A stretch of DNA of 64,000 nucleotides from Marthasterias glacialis (taxonomy: Eukaryota > Echinodermata > Asteroidea > Forcipulatida > Asteriidae). The stretch covers positions 4,836,001-4,900,000 of the forward strand of contig OU452228.1 of the NCBI GenBank assembly GCA_911728455.2, given 5' to 3'. How positions within the stretch are numbered: position 1 is the stretch's first letter; the number at the start of each line of letters is the position of its first letter. This document shows positions 25,798 through 39,900 of this stretch, piece after piece. Under the pieces are notes generated by a model. It ran no database searches. It worked only from the letters and a program-made list of their open reading frames with translations, and was not told where the DNA came from. Position numbers and translations under genes: made by a program.

Positions 25798-27322
25798 AGA
25801 ATTACATCCAAGAATCGTCTAGTGATACCACAATCAAGAGAGAACTTTCAAACTGTGTATGCCATTGTGGACAAACTTTGCTTTATACAAAGGTGAACAA
25901 CTTCCTTTTCTCATTGGTGTGAGTTTCCGGAAACAGCCAAGCCAGTCATCATTGATTGTGACCAATTCTTGTATTATTGTATTTCTCATGGCCAGTGATC
26001 ATTTAGGACATAACACAATAGTGATGCTCAACTGAATACCTTCATTTGTGGTTAATGAGGTTTTGCTGAATTACTTTGTGTTCAGTCAAGAGAAATACCT
26101 GTTGTGAATACAAAAGGAGCTTGACCATCAAGCATTTGCATTATTTGCTTTGATTTAATCTAAAGAAATTCAATAAATGAGCATCATTTTGTGTTAGGGA
26201 TATTGTCTTTGTTATTAGAATTTAAACTGGTAAAATGAAAAGGCAATTGCCCAAACCTGCCATAGGAATATGTTTTATTTTCTACAGCTCTGTTTCAAGT
26301 TTGCCTCTGTATCGAATGAAATCAAAGGGTTTCCTATATACTTGCTCAATTTCTCCAAAATTAGATCGGCTCGGTAATAAATAAAAAAAATCGAAGAAAT
26401 GTTCGCTTGAAATTTTTTTTGTTTTGTTTGGCGTGAAAGTTCAATTGAACTTTTTAAATCAACCTGGTCACCTTTCACCAGTTCAACTTTTGCACATATA
26501 CATATTGGCGAGTGTGGGAAGAGTTAGGCAAACTTCCTTTTCAAAAATAAGTTAAAGGATTCAGTAGTAGGTTACCATTCTATTAAAAAAAAACTTTAGG
26601 AAGTGGTTTATGAAATAATCCAAATAGGTACTGGATATTTATTATTCTATTTCCGCCATCGATTAGCTTTATCTTGACTTAGTGTGAGGTATTATGAATT
26701 AGTAATGCACACTACCAAGATGGTACAGTGCACCATTGTGTTTAGTCACAAACGTCACATACAAAAGTGTGCAGTTATAACTTATAATTGGACAGTAGAC
26801 TCCTTTAAAATTACACAAAATTGCCTAGAAAATAAGCTCATATCACTTATAATAGTTTGTGGCATGGCCCCTTTGCATCCCCTTCCACAACTTATGAGAT
26901 GAATGTACACGATTATCCATTTAAAAGACATTTTTGGTGGCCCGTTGTTTAGATGTACTCCCTCCATTTTATCGTCATCATCTTCATTGGTTATGATGTC
27001 TTTTAATTCGTACGATTTGCAAAGTTATATTGCAAAGTAAATGTTGCCAATATATTGATAATGTGTGGGTCTCATATCAGAAGAAAATACAGTCCAGGAA
27101 AGGGATGTTGACAATAGGCAGAGAAGTGTTACGAAATCTAACAAGATCCATTGTTGATTTCCCACAAAATGACGTCAGTTCGTGAGGAAACATGATGTCA
27201 AGGATGCTTATACTAGAAACAAATGTCAGGTTTTATTGAGCAAGACCTTGGGCAGTGCTTTTTTAAGCCCCAGTTAAAAAAAAGGTTCCCAGTGAAGAGA
27301 AAATGCTTGTACAAAGTTGACT

Positions 27323-27337
27323 CCCCCCCCCCCCCCC
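27323..27337. repeat. Poly-C tract (15 C)
   Basis: A homopolymer run inside the large intron. It is followed by an A-rich stretch. Confidence 0.95.
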
Positions 27338-28204
27338 GAAAAAAGAAGCTATGTGACATGCTGTTAATTTCATTCTCAATATCTTATAAGCATCTATGTC
27401 TGTATATTTGTATGAAGTATCTCTGCATTAAAAGCGCCAAAAGTGAACTCTGCCTCAAAGAAAAGTTAAACAAAATTTAATGCTCAAAGGTTGAAGTAAC
27501 AGTGCTTTAAGTGATTTTGGAAACCAGAATGAATTAAAACAATTATTGTAAAACCTATGTCCTCTAAAGTGGTGCTTAAAAGACACTGTGGGTATGTTGA
27601 CATCAGTAGCTAGTTTTGCTGAAAAAGGTAATGGAATACTTTTTGCTATACCTTTGCTGCTAACTTCACTGCTTAGTCCAAAAGTTAGAGGCGAAAATTT
27701 CCACAGCTTACTAATTTTGCAGTGAAATTTGATAGTTTGATACTTTTGTTATGCACTACCCCATGTATGTTTCTCTTAAGTCGAGTTAGTTTACATCCTC
27801 TGATCTCCATTCTTCATACAACAGTTAGATTGTACTTGTTGTAGCATGGTTAAAGAATAAAGGCAAAAATGACTGTTGCACGGCCACATGTATTTACAGT
27901 CAACACGACTTTGACAACCAGCAAATAACCTTGTTCCCATGTGCAGCGTGCATGCTGTATAGACCTTTATCAACCATGCTGTGGTCATCTGTGTCTGGTA
28001 CCCTGCACACAACAGTGACAATGGCAGTTCTAATTCTCATATCATAGAGGGATCGGACTATCTTTTCCTTCCAGCCTCGGTTTGGTTATGGTGTGTCAAA
28101 TAGAGGAAAAACAAGATGGTTGCACCATGATAAAGGTCAATTGTCCCCTCTCTTAAGCATCCAACCGAGCCAGTGACATTATGTTTTTAGTGACATGAGC
28201 AGAC

Positions 28205-28397
28205 CCTAATCCAGGCCTTGATCTTAACCGAGGCCACTGAGGCCATTGGCCTTATGCCCTGTTGAGTTGGCCAGCAGGCCCTTCAGAAAAATTGCACTGT
28301 CACTACCAACTTGTCCAGCATGCCCTTGTACAATTTCTCTGATTTGGCCAGCAAAGGCCTGCCCCCGTTTTTCTTAAGATCGAGGCCTGCCTAATCC
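28205..28397. mobile_element. M1, hAT-like MITE with 8-bp target duplication
   Basis: CCTAATCC occurs at 28205-28212 and again at 28390-28397. Between them lies a 177-bp element whose ends are inverted copies with one mismatch: AGGCCTTGATCTTAA from 28213, and TTAAGATCGAGGCCTG ending at 28389. An 8-bp duplication fits hAT transposons. The inside repeats GGCCAGCA/GTCCAGCA and AGGCC words and encodes nothing. It resembles N1 in style (short, with internal GCCAGC words) but is not the same family. Confidence 0.8.
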
Positions 28398-31309
28398 TTG
28401 CTCTGTACCAAAATACAGTCATTTCTCATTTCAATGTGCCGTGAATAATTTTGTTTAATTACTCATATTGCAAAAGAAGAATAAATGAAACTTTGCAAGT
28501 GTAAAGATAACCTATTTCTACAGCCAACATGTAATTTTCTTTCACAAAAACTACTTCCCTGGCCAAGAAAAAACTACTAAAAACTGTTAATGCCAATAGT
28601 GACTGTGCCCTTGTAAATGCAAGGTAATTTTTTTCTCCAGGAAACTTCCCCTCCATGTGAATATCTGCAACAAAGATAGCAGTGAAGTTAGCTACCATAT
28701 GGGAACCAACCCTAATTCTACTGACATTGTGCCCTGGCATACTTTTTAATGTTATAACTGTCAATTTTGAGGATTAACCTTCCCCATTCAGGTTTGTGAT
28801 AACATTTTATTTGCCAGAATTTTGGTGGTCTGAATAAAAGAAACAGACCATGGTTGAAGAAGTTCATGGATTTAAAAACATCCAAGTAGGACACACATTA
28901 ATTTGTTAAGTGGTTGTTGCCACCACAGACACCACGAAGGTTGGACAGTCATTATTGTTTCTCCTGGAAAATGGGCTACAGGTATTTGGGGTATGGCCAG
29001 AAAGTAGCACATAATACCACCACCAATCTTTATTTGGCAAGCCTGACCAATTACAGCCAATCAATCACTTAAAGCTGAGATTCCATGGGTAGATTATCAC
29101 CAAATGGTGACAGGTTATGCCTGAAGGGATTGGGGGAAGGTGGGATGGACATGTGACATTTTTAAAGGACAATTCTAGTCTGTTTACACAAAGAATGTTT
29201 TTATATTGATGTACCTAACGTGTATATATCCACGGAGGTTTAACCAAACTGTAGCTGTCAAAGCATTTAAAACGTATTTTTGATCTTTGACACTACCAGG
29301 AATGTTGCTACAAAGTAGCCTGTTTAATTCTTCTACTAACTGGCTGTTCATCAGGGTCATCAATTACCCTAACTGCACCCATGGGCTTTAACCAATATGT
29401 TAATTGACCCCCTAATTGAGAGCAATTAGGACCAGTCAGAACTACCACTACTTCATAATAGGTTTCTACTTAAAGCTATATGGTTTCCACCTCACCCCTA
29501 TCAGACCATGATCAACAAACCACAACCAATCCTTGAGAAAGCTCCAACTTCAGTTCAGTTTTCTTCTGCTTCCACCCCTGAAAAAATTGTCAACCCCCTC
29601 TTGGTTTGTTTCATCCAAAAATGTGTTAGTTAAAACTTTGCTCTCATTACTGTCAGGCACTACCTTATCGGCCATCAGGAGGAAATATATTTGATGGAGG
29701 GTTATGCTCCATCAAGATGACAGATTCATTTAATTAAGCTATTGGAGTCCTTTTATCTATGTGTTTTTCACTCTTTGACATGTCTTTTCCGGAGGATGGA
29801 AAAAGACGGAGTAATATATTGATCACAGGAACTTAATTTAGTCCATGCATAGAAATAAATGGATTGTTATGGATTACATGAAACTGGTTCCGTGGTTGAG
29901 TCATGGAGGAAGGAGTGTGTTTGTGCCAAGTTTATTGGTAGATCTGGTCAAAATGGTAAAAGTGGGAAATTGTCAGTTTTATTTACCCATTGATCTTAAT
30001 TTGCCACAGGTTCCGCTGTCTCTTTCATAGCTTTGGATGTAGGCTAAAAGACCCTAAATGTGTGCGTATGAAATTAGATTTTACACATGACATTTTAATT
30101 ATTTTTGTACCAGTTTTAAAAATTGAATTACTGGGCAGGTCCTCACATACTGTCAGTCACAATCAGGCTTCGTATGCCAAAAATAACTGTCTAAATTATG
30201 AAAGTGTGCTTCGTGTTCACTGAATTTTAAGAGCTATCTGGGATTAAGTGAAGTAACAGAAAAGCCAAGCTGATATTAAAGTAGAAGTCTCGCCTGATCA
30301 AGAAACAGCACCCTCTGGTGATGATAAATCTATAAGTTTTCATTATTCTCCAATTTCATGAGCACTCCTGCAATAACCTTGATCCCACAACAGAGACTTC
30401 TTCCAATATGTGTTGTTATTGTTTTTGTGGCTTAACAGTTGGATGTAATGACATTAGGGGCCTATCTAGAATATGTGTGTTTTGAGTGTAAAACCATTAC
30501 CACCAATTTCCTCCATCAACAGTGTGCTCACAGTTTGTGGTAAAAGTCAAGTCTGGCAAACAGGTATCAACTACAAACCCCTTCCCATCCCAGCATCAGG
30601 AACCAATCCTCTTGACAGTTGCTTTCAACTTAGCATCCAAGTGGTCACTGACCCTTTTCGTTGTTTTCCAGAAATAGTTTTTTTTTCCCCCTGTGACAGT
30701 CGTTTACAACAACAAAAAGATATTCTGAGGACCACTTGATTTCCTCTGACTAAAGCTGGTCTGTGGTAACCAGATGTTGGCGTGGAAGTCACCGGTCATG
30801 TCAGTTAAAAACAGAGATAAGTGGGGAAATTGCCCAGCACTTTCACACTCAAGTGGTGTGAGGAACACAGGGTGTTTGTTGACCTGCTAAAGTACCTGAC
30901 TCATCAGGTATACTAATAATGAGAATGTGCATTATTCAAACTTTCTGGGTAAAGGTTGGAACAAAACAAGGCAATAACAAGCCACCATCTGTGAGAAGAT
31001 GAAAAAAGGATATTCCAGAATATCTTGTGACACTTTGCATCTGGACCTTCTCTTGAGGCCTATACATGTGTAGATTTTGTCAGGATAATATGGACATTTG
31101 ACATTGCGTTAAGTTCAGTTCGGCTTGTTTTCTTAAACAAAGAAATCCCCAAAGTAATCCCTGATGGTTTCTATATGTACAAAGTTAATGTTGAAATCTT
31201 TATTACAAGAAGACTTTGAATCGTGGGAATTTGAAATAAAAGAGGGCCTACCACAAGTAACTGTGTCCTACATGCTGGTAAAAAAATTAAAAAAAAATAA
31301 AAAAAATTA

Positions 31310-31452
31310 ATTGCTTTGAGATGACTTTTGTCACCGATGCGCTGAACTAATACAATGTGTATGAAACAATTTTTTTTTCCTTCATCAAAGGAATCTCGTA
31401 GGAGACGGGACAACAACAAAAAATATTTATATTCCTGGCTGCAACTGGTTAA
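31310..31452 (+). mobile_element. Possible old R1 remnant, copy G
   Basis: Only the right part is recognisable. It contains ACTTTTGTCACCGATGCGCTGAAC, reminiscent of the GGTTTCTTTGTGCCAGCGGTAC stretch, then AATCTCGTAGGAGACGGGAC and the ending GCAACTGGTTAA. The similarity is weak except at the end. Confidence 0.4.
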
Positions 31453-31720
31453 AAAATTTTCAGTTTTAGGTGCTGTTTTCTTCTATTGATTGGTGTCTAT
31501 GTGTGTTAGTTAGTAGCGTCAGTGACGATTTGTTCAAATTCATATGCTTATATCCCCAAACTACCAACGCAACAAATTAAGCAAGAGGGTCAGTCAGAAA
31601 TAAATCACATTCCCAATGATTACTTAATCAGGACAGATGTTTCTTTTGGATAGAAAGTGAAAAAAGACAGGACAGGAACTCCAACTGAGGAAAAATTGAA
31701 CAAGTGATCTAGAGAAAATC

Positions 31721-31769
31721 GGGGGGGGGGGGGGGGAGGGGGAGGGAGGATGGAGAGAGAGAGAGAGTT
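31721..31769. repeat. Poly-G tract (16 G) followed by GGGA and GA repeats
   Basis: A 16-base G run continues as AGGGGGAGGGAGGA and then a (GA)n run. The repeated G runs could form a G-quadruplex on the + strand. Confidence 0.9.
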
Positions 31770-34700
31770 GGAGACCACTTAAAAGATTGCCAGTAATACC
31801 AAATACAATGTTCCAGGATTGATTATTGATGATCAGTGTGGTGCAAGTCTGACTGTGAATTTATCCGTTCAAGTGCTTATAAGTAACTGTCCGACTCTGC
31901 AGATTGTTGTATGGATTCCCCCTGAACAAAAGTCTCATTGGTGATCTGCCAGTGTGCACTATGCCAGGTCTGCACAGTGTCATTCCTCAACAAAAAACAC
32001 CTTAAAGATGTCAACAGAGCCTATCTGAATCAGCTTTAGAGATGTTGAGTGGTTCTTAAGGGGCTGTTTGACACAGATACTTGTTGGGTGCAGAAGCACA
32101 AAACCTCCTCCAAACTAATCAAGCGCAATTCAAGCTGGCGGCGGCTGATCAAAAGGGGTTAGGAGGGTTTGGAAGATAATACTGAGTTTCTTACGTGCAC
32201 TTTAAAAACAATGTCTTATTATTTCATGACTTCGGCAGTGCTTTTAGGAGCATCATCCATGTCCCACTTTGATTAGTTGGCTTATGGTTCAATCCGCTTG
32301 GGGTCTAATCTCATTGTTATACTAAATGGTACAATGTTGCTGGTATTGAGCAAGGCTTATGGTCTCAGAAATATTTGAGCTCTTGTGAAAACAGCCCCAG
32401 ACCATGGTGTAATTTATCTGCTTTGTGAGTTCTATGTTACACTATGGTTACACTGGAGGCGACGGGGAGTTACCATCATCACTGATAACTTTGACGGGGA
32501 AAACCATTAGTTTTTTATCTGACTTGTAACTTGTTGCAATCTCTTTATGTAAGACTGTTATTTTCTTATTCATTTTACTTGTCATTTTACTGTCATTCAG
32601 TGATTAATAATTTGTGCAGTTTGTGAGAACCTGCTCTCTGGTGAGAATTTGTAAAGACCACTTAAACCCCACACAAACGATTTTATTCTCAGTGCAGTAG
32701 TCAGGCATGCAACTTTTCCTCAAATCAGCTGATTTCCTTGTTTTTCACCACACACTCATGCCATTGAAAATTGAAAAACACTGTACAAAGTCTTGTAAAG
32801 ATTGGAATTTCCTCGTTTTTTTTATTAAGACCAAGTTGCATGCCTGAGTAGTATTGAAAGTTGTATATACACAATTTGCAGAAATATACACTGACATTAA
32901 AGTAATCATTTCGTTTATGTTCCAAGTATAAAGGTAAAATGTATTTAACCTCAATTTGTTTTAAAATGCAGGAGTAGTTTATAATTATTATGTACAATCA
33001 AACAGTTTTTATTTGTTGCATTTGTAGGTATTGTTGTTAAAATATATTAAAAGGATACCTACCTACAAGAATGTTTTCTACATGTGCAATTTCCACAACT
33101 AGAAGTAAATAGATTCCTTTGTCTAGATTTTTAAGTTAAAACGCATAAACTTATATATAGATTTTCAACTGATTCTTCTCAGTGGGTTGTGATTAGTGTG
33201 GTCTGACTAATAGCTGTATTTAGAAATTAATCATTCACATTGGAATCAGTGGGAATCCTAACCAACAGCAAATTTGGATGAGACCACCCCTCGGAATTTT
33301 GAGAAATGGGCATCGAACGATTTGTCAAAAAAGATCAAATGCAATTTTTTTTACACCGATAACAGGGTGATGTTTAGATGCATTCTGTAGCTCCAGCCAG
33401 GCACTGTGGACGCTATGCTATTAGCCAATCAGTGGGAGGCATGTCCTTCACTTCTAAATTGTACTATTTGTTAGATTTCTTTCTTGTTTCAAAAGGAGAG
33501 ACAGGAAAGGTAACCTAAACCTTGGCGTGACCACAGCATGAGTTGTTCCAAGATATGCATCCCCAAAATGTGAGCTCCAATATTAACCCCTGTCTCTCCC
33601 ACGCATTCACTTTGGTGTGCTTTTGAGCCAGGTTACAGTGTTACTTCTACTAGTATTCACTAGGACTAGTGGCTGGCTAAATCACTAGCTAGCATCGGAC
33701 CAGTTATTGGGGGGGACCTGTTGAGTGGGATGGCAAAATAATGTAATACCCTTACTCACCTCTCTTGAAGGTCAGATCAATTCCTGTGAGGGCTCAGTCT
33801 ATGTATTCCCATACTAGCTGTATAGTTCATCTACATCAGAGTTTTCCCCCTTTTCTCCTGTGAAGGAAACACTGTATTCTTCACAACGTAAATGAATGAT
33901 TTCCCGTGGAAAAGTAGAAATGAACGTGCCCGAATGAGCAAGTCTGGCAGTATAACACATAGCGATACTGATCAAAACCTTACTGTCACCATGGAGGGAG
34001 AAATAGGTTCAGCAAGCTTTGATGTTTGGCTCTCTTCCAACAGAATTTTCCTTCGAACATCAGATATGGAGTTACTTTCATTTGATGTTACTTTTATGTG
34101 AGTCCTGGTTCACATTTTCCCTTTTCATGATTAAGCCTACATGACAATAAACTCACAAACAGTAATTCACCTCTCTCAACTCTCCTTCAGAAAAAGTTCA
34201 GCTTTCAAATCTTAAAAAAAAAAATAGAGGCGGAAAAAACACATTTAGACATCCAAACAGAACTAAACAAGTTGAACACCATAGAGTGGTATTAAGTTCT
34301 TCTTGATGAAATTGTCTGGTTTTGTATGAGCTTCTAGCCAGTCACTCCAGCATGGAATCAGCTGTTGATTAGAATGCAGAGCTGGCCTTTGCTTGGTAGT
34401 TCCCATCCAGTCCTTTTGCCCAAGGACTTTTACCCCCCAATTTTTATTGTCCAAAGTCTCAACCACCTTGTCTTGACATCTGCCTGAAACCAATAAATGT
34501 CACAGATGCAGACAACTTGGGTCCATAACAGGTGTATCGCAAATGTAGGTGGCTATCTCCTTACAATGAAGAAATGTATGAAATTGGTGTTATTACATCT
34601 GGAATGCTGGTTCAAAGGAGAGGAGCAACTGGTAATAAATGTCACTAGACCTCCACCATCGTAATATAGTAACTGTCAAAAGTCACAGTAATGGAGTCTT

Positions 34701-36341
34701 CATTCTTTGTATGTGAACAAGAAACAGCAATATGGTTGTAATGTACAATTTCAATTTGTGTTTGAAGGTTGTGTGACATTAAATGTATTCATCTTTAAGA
34801 AATAGGTTCAAAGGGAAAATTGTTTAAATGTTAAAAACGTTTCACTTAACTTGCAATGCTCAAAGGAACAGGATATGTGAAACTTTCTCAGGATGTATCA
34901 TTTTAGTATGAATATGTAATAAACAAAACCAAGAAATCTTGACTGTAAGCAATGTGAATGACAAAACACCTGAAACTATAAATATTGGATGTACAACCAA
35001 AGTTATGTGTGCAGTTATGGGCAAGTCTCTGGAGAGCTATTTCTTCACGAAAGGTTGTTTTTACACAGTGCAGGATTAGTACTTGAGGATATGAAATAAA
35101 CCACACATGTCCATGCGCGTCTGAAATAAATCCAGTTAACAGTTTTGCAATTGACATTTCAGGAATTGGATAGTCATTCAATTTGATATCATTTATTAGA
35201 TCTATGCACAGACCCTTATTGGTGGTTCAACTCACCATAGAGCAAGTACCGCACCCATTGCATCTTTGTTGAGTTGACAAACGTGTACTATTTCTTGAGT
35301 ATTTTTCCTGTACTTCATCCTATAAAAGTCCTTTGTAGTTGATGATGGCCTCAAAATATAGCTCTTCTTAATGAATTATTTTGCACCCACAGAAAATAAT
35401 AGACTGATTGCGCGACCAATGTTTACATGTCATCACGTGACCTAGTGTTGGTAATAGTAATCTGAGCTGATGGCAAACTACGTGCAAGTACATGCCATGA
35501 CCGACAAAGTCACACCAAAAGTCGGCTTTTGGTAATAATAGCACAGTTACTAAGCCATTTTGTTAAAGTTGTATGTTGTGACATTGATATTAATCACATT
35601 ACTGCTTCATAAACTACAAGTACTCTACTACAAAACAGTACAAGAGGTTTATTTTGAGTTATGCACTGCCGGCATCAGACGACTATGCAGCCACCCGCCT
35701 GTTATTTTGTTTGTAATGTAGGCCTAAATCACTGTGAAAAAAGGGTAAAGAATGTTGGGAAAGTGAGCATTTATACCTAGCCTTATGAAATTTCAAATAG
35801 GCAAAGGAATCACACAGTTTTTGAAAGCAATTTCTGTTGATGATTTCCGCTTCAACACTTTGAAATTTTAGTGTTGAAAAGTGTGTGATCGCGGTCGTCT
35901 GGCCCAAGCGTTCCATCGTGCGCTGTACACATCATGCACATTTATACGTTACTTTTACAATTTCCAAGACATGCTGGAACTGTTCTTACTGGCTTTATTC
36001 AGCCACTCAAAGGTCTCTGGTATGAACTCTGGAATATTTTTCACAGATTTCGAGAAAGAAAAGCCTTGATCGAATAAACAAATGCAACAACCATCGTGTA
36101 CCCTACCGCACTTTCCTATGGAGGACATCGTGTGTGTTTACATTTAATACCAACAGTAGGTCACGTGATGCGGGTAGTACAATCGGTCTATTAGGACAAT
36201 GATGTCCATTTTCATTAATGTGCCTTTATTACAGTGTTCATGATTATAGTCCAACTGCTGTCACACCAACACCACTTGGATCAGAGTAATTTCTGGTTCT
36301 GAAATAATCTATTACTCGAGAGGTTGGGCCAACCAAGGTGC

Positions 36342-36523
36342 CTAAAGCCCGGTTTATACTTCACGCGAATGCGAGGTGAGTTTGACGTCACTCTCCTACA
36401 TTCACAGCGAATTTTGCAAAAAGTTGAACACATTTTAACTGGGGCGAATTGTTCGTCACGAATTTGTGACGTCAAATTCGCTTCGCCTTTCAGTGTTCAG
36501 TATGAAGTATGAACCGGGTTTAG
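36342..36523. mobile_element. M2, MITE with 21-22-bp inverted ends
   Basis: The left end CTAAAGCCCGGTTTATACTTC (36342-36362) and the reverse complement of the right end (36503-36523, read inward as CTAAACCCGGTTCATACTTC) differ by one extra base and one substitution. Internally, GTTTGACGTCAC and GTGACGTCAAA also face each other. The interior repeats GCGAAT/GCGAATT words. It encodes nothing; the open frames on both strands here are by-products of the symmetry. The flanking TA could be the target duplication. Confidence 0.8.
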
Positions 36524-36710
36524 ACCACCCTTCTCTGACAAAACGTCAGGTGTAAAAATACTGTGAATAATGCAGGAAATTTATCATAATATGGATTCAG
36601 ATTGCCATCGTCTATTAACGAAAGGGGTACCCATGCACTTTGCACAAAGGTTGAAGGGAAATGACATCATTTACAGACGTGAAGAAAATGTACTTCCAAG
36701 TTACTATGTG

Positions 36711-36942
36711 CTAAATGTAAAAGAGTGAAAATTTCACTCTCACCCCAGTGGTGTAATTTTGGCTCTTTTAAGAGTGGAAATCACTGTGCATCACCCTTTT
36801 TTAGTGAAATTGGAGCGAACTTCACTCTTATTCAAGTTACAAATACCAGTCTTTCACTCTAAAAAGAGTTGTCCGCCATATGGCTCTTTGGAAGAGTGGT
36901 ATGGCAGACAAAACGAGTGGTTCTTCACTCTTTTACATTTAG
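36711..36942. mobile_element. M3, MITE with 19-bp perfect ends and a TA target
   Basis: CTAAATGTAAAAGAGTGAA (36711-36729) is the exact reverse complement of 36924-36942. The terminal TA on each side suggests a Tc1/mariner-type TA duplication, giving an element of about 226 bp (36714-36939). The interior is packed with AGAGTGRAA motifs in both orientations, including a 17-bp palindrome, GAGTGAAAATTTCACTC, at 36723-36739. Such subterminal repeats are usual for transposase binding. It lies 188 bp from M2. The open frame across it is not a gene. Confidence 0.85.
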
Positions 36943-39900
36943 AGAGTACAAAATGACTTACTTGACTGAAAGTAAATATTATTCCCTAGTATTCAGTGAA
37001 ATGGTTTCACCAGGTGTTATTTCATTTTAAAAAAAAAAATGCAATTTTGTTTTTATTTTGAAACAACGGGCTAGACCTTAAGGCTAGACTTTAAGGGGAT
37101 TGTGATGTAAAAATAAAGATATCCATGAAAGATCTTCTAAAGGTGATAGGTTTCAACATATAAAAACCATTCAGTCATGAGAATAAATAACACAAATTTG
37201 GCTTGTATCTGCATAGCCTAAGTATGAGCAGTAATAAAACTAATTATGAGTTTAAGGTTTGCGTGATGGAAATACAATCTAGGCTATAGAGAAGCACTGC
37301 GGTCTACCACAAACCACAGACGACCCAGTAGCCAAGCTCAATAACCTCTTTTGATTATACAGTTAATTACTGTTGGTTCAAAAAAGTGAAATGTTTCTCT
37401 CAAGAAAACAATTCAGTTAGATATCTCCTAAATTAACTTTGGTGTATCTATAGCTTTAATTCTAAGATGACCGCAAGGCTCATGATTATCTGTGATTAGT
37501 GTTCGATCACCCCATAAGCTCATCTTGAATGGAGAGTGTGATTTAACCATAGCAACCGCAGTTGCAGCCAATGTGAATGAATATGTGTCATTGGTGTAGG
37601 CACAAGTGTACAAGTACATCTACATGCATATTGTAGGGTTGCGTGATGTTTTCTAGAGCATGGCTGTCATTGCTTAATAGGCTCAGCTGTGTATATTGAT
37701 CTCAACAGGTGGATAGTCAAGAGAATAAGGAAGAGGTTGTAATAGGTGCCTCGTTTCAGAGGAGCCTGGAGTAATCATCTGCCTAGCTGTACAAATTACT
37801 GCCTGGCTTGAATGGCTGATTTATGAGTAGAGTTAAGTAGATATGGAGGATAATTTGGAGGGGAAAATTTTGATCCTTCTATGTAACTGCTATCTATTTT
37901 CCATGACAATAGTTTCAACAGGAGGGAGATTTAAGGGGATGCCTTCATGTTTGCTGCCCCCTACCCCTGACAGTACCCACCTATGTCCTCTGCTATTTCA
38001 TACCTAATCCCATCCTATACCATTGCCAAATCCAACACTATAGTCCAGATCAATGACCCGTTACCTACTTTCTTAATTTACTTCTACTTCTAACCATACT
38101 CCTAACCCTAGCCATAGAGCAAGGCCCTAACCATACTTCTAACCATAACGCCTTTACTATTCCTTGGTTAATCGTTGCACATCAAATCACGGAGGAACTT
38201 GATAAATCAAATCAAGATATGGGATTCAAAACATTTGTGACTTTACCCGTGTTCATTTTATGAACCAGTTGGTCTTCAAAGTTTTTAGAGATGTTTCCTA
38301 TTGCTGAAAAAGTTGTGTGCTGTAAGTGGAGAAGAAATTTCCAGCATCGAGATATCACGACCCTGAGTTCTCCAATATTGATTGTAATGCATTGTGGTAG
38401 CTCACAGAAGTTGTTCTGAGCATATATTCTTTGAAGTTTTCATTTAGAACTCTGAAATTTAGGAATGTGTCTGGTCTCTTGATATTATAAAAAATCTCTA
38501 ACATTTACAAGGAAATGGAATGCATTGAGTTCCTTTATGTGTAACAGGCTGTACAGTGTTAATTCAGCATTTCCTGTTTTTGCTTAAGTGAGTCACATTA
38601 GCACGCAATGTGAGAAATTAAAATTTTGATATTAATATTAAGGTCCTCATGTTCTATGTCAGTTCCAAAGTGTCCCACCTTTGTTACCTTGCTTATTTTA
38701 GACACTTGAAAATGGGCTTTGAGGCCTATTGTTGATTTATATTTGGCAATTTTTTTTCTGATCATCTTTGCATAATCGACTGGTGCCCGTAGTCGGTCAA
38801 TTTGTGCTCTTGTTCATGTGGACATGTTTTGTTAGTTTACGCAATCAAAGTTACAAGGTTGCACCTCTTGTTGATGAACACAACAGTTTGTTTAGAAAAT
38901 GAAAATTACACAATCACGTTATTATGTTTTAACATTACAATTATGTTGTTGTGATTATTATTATTTTTGTTTTCACTGTCAAACTCATCCATTATATGCC
39001 TATCTTTTCTGTATTTTATTTTGCATGAATTCTACAGTAGAGTTAAGTAAACCCCACTTTTGGGGTGGGGCTTGCCTACATTACTCACACAATGCTACAC
39101 AATATTTCCTCCAATTAGTTTTTTCACCCAGCTTTCAACGGTAAAATTATAATTATTTCCCTCTTAAAGCCAATCCAGGGGAAGGAATGTCCTTAAACCC
39201 CAAACTGCCATGAAAAGCATTAGAACTTGACAGTTGAAATTATAAATGTTTGTTTTTAAACGTTTAAGGCAGACAAAAGTTCCCGTCAGACAAGGAGTTA
39301 TATTTCCCCATGGAGTAGGTCTTCTTAGCTGGATACCTCACCACAAAAATGTCCGGTATTTAGCAGATTTCATTTTTTCCCCTCCCGTTTCAGCAATGAA
39401 CTACTAAGGCCTGTGTCTTTGACATATCATTAGGTTTGTCTATAGGCCGATAAGGAGCAGTTTTAATCAAATTTACTCTCTTTACATCCTTAAAATACTG
39501 TCCATTTTGGAGAGTGTCCAGAAATTATAAAGGAGTAAAAGACTAAGGCAGTTCATGTCGCAGTTTGAGTAAAGAATGGCAAATACTTCAAAAGATGCTG
39601 TGTTAAGGTTCATATAACTGTTGCCTACCTTAAACAATTCCAAACTCTGCAAGTACTGACAAAGTTTATCCTTCAAAAAGTGACACTTCCAATACGCAAT
39701 AAGGTCCACAACTGGGTGCTAACCATGTTGAAACTGCAGTTAGTGGAAGTGTGTCTTTCCTTTTATGAGTTCATGGACAGCAACTCAAATGACATTGAAT
39801 TTTGTCTTCTCTTTCGCAGTTAAAATTTGTCCCCACCTGCAAATTTAATTTGCCCACAGAGGATTTCTGGGGTTAATTAGATCTGCCATACTTCTAATTA

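Noticed and set aside
33892..34101. 69-codon + strand frame that ends at a GTGAGT-like donor
   Set aside because: A stop lies directly before its ATG, no acceptor with a pyrimidine tract precedes it in frame, and the product has no recognisable domain.
38080..38165. Interstitial telomere-like CCTAACC repeats
   Set aside because: Words such as TAACCATAC and CTAACCCTA are irregular and few; this is pyrimidine-rich low-complexity sequence.
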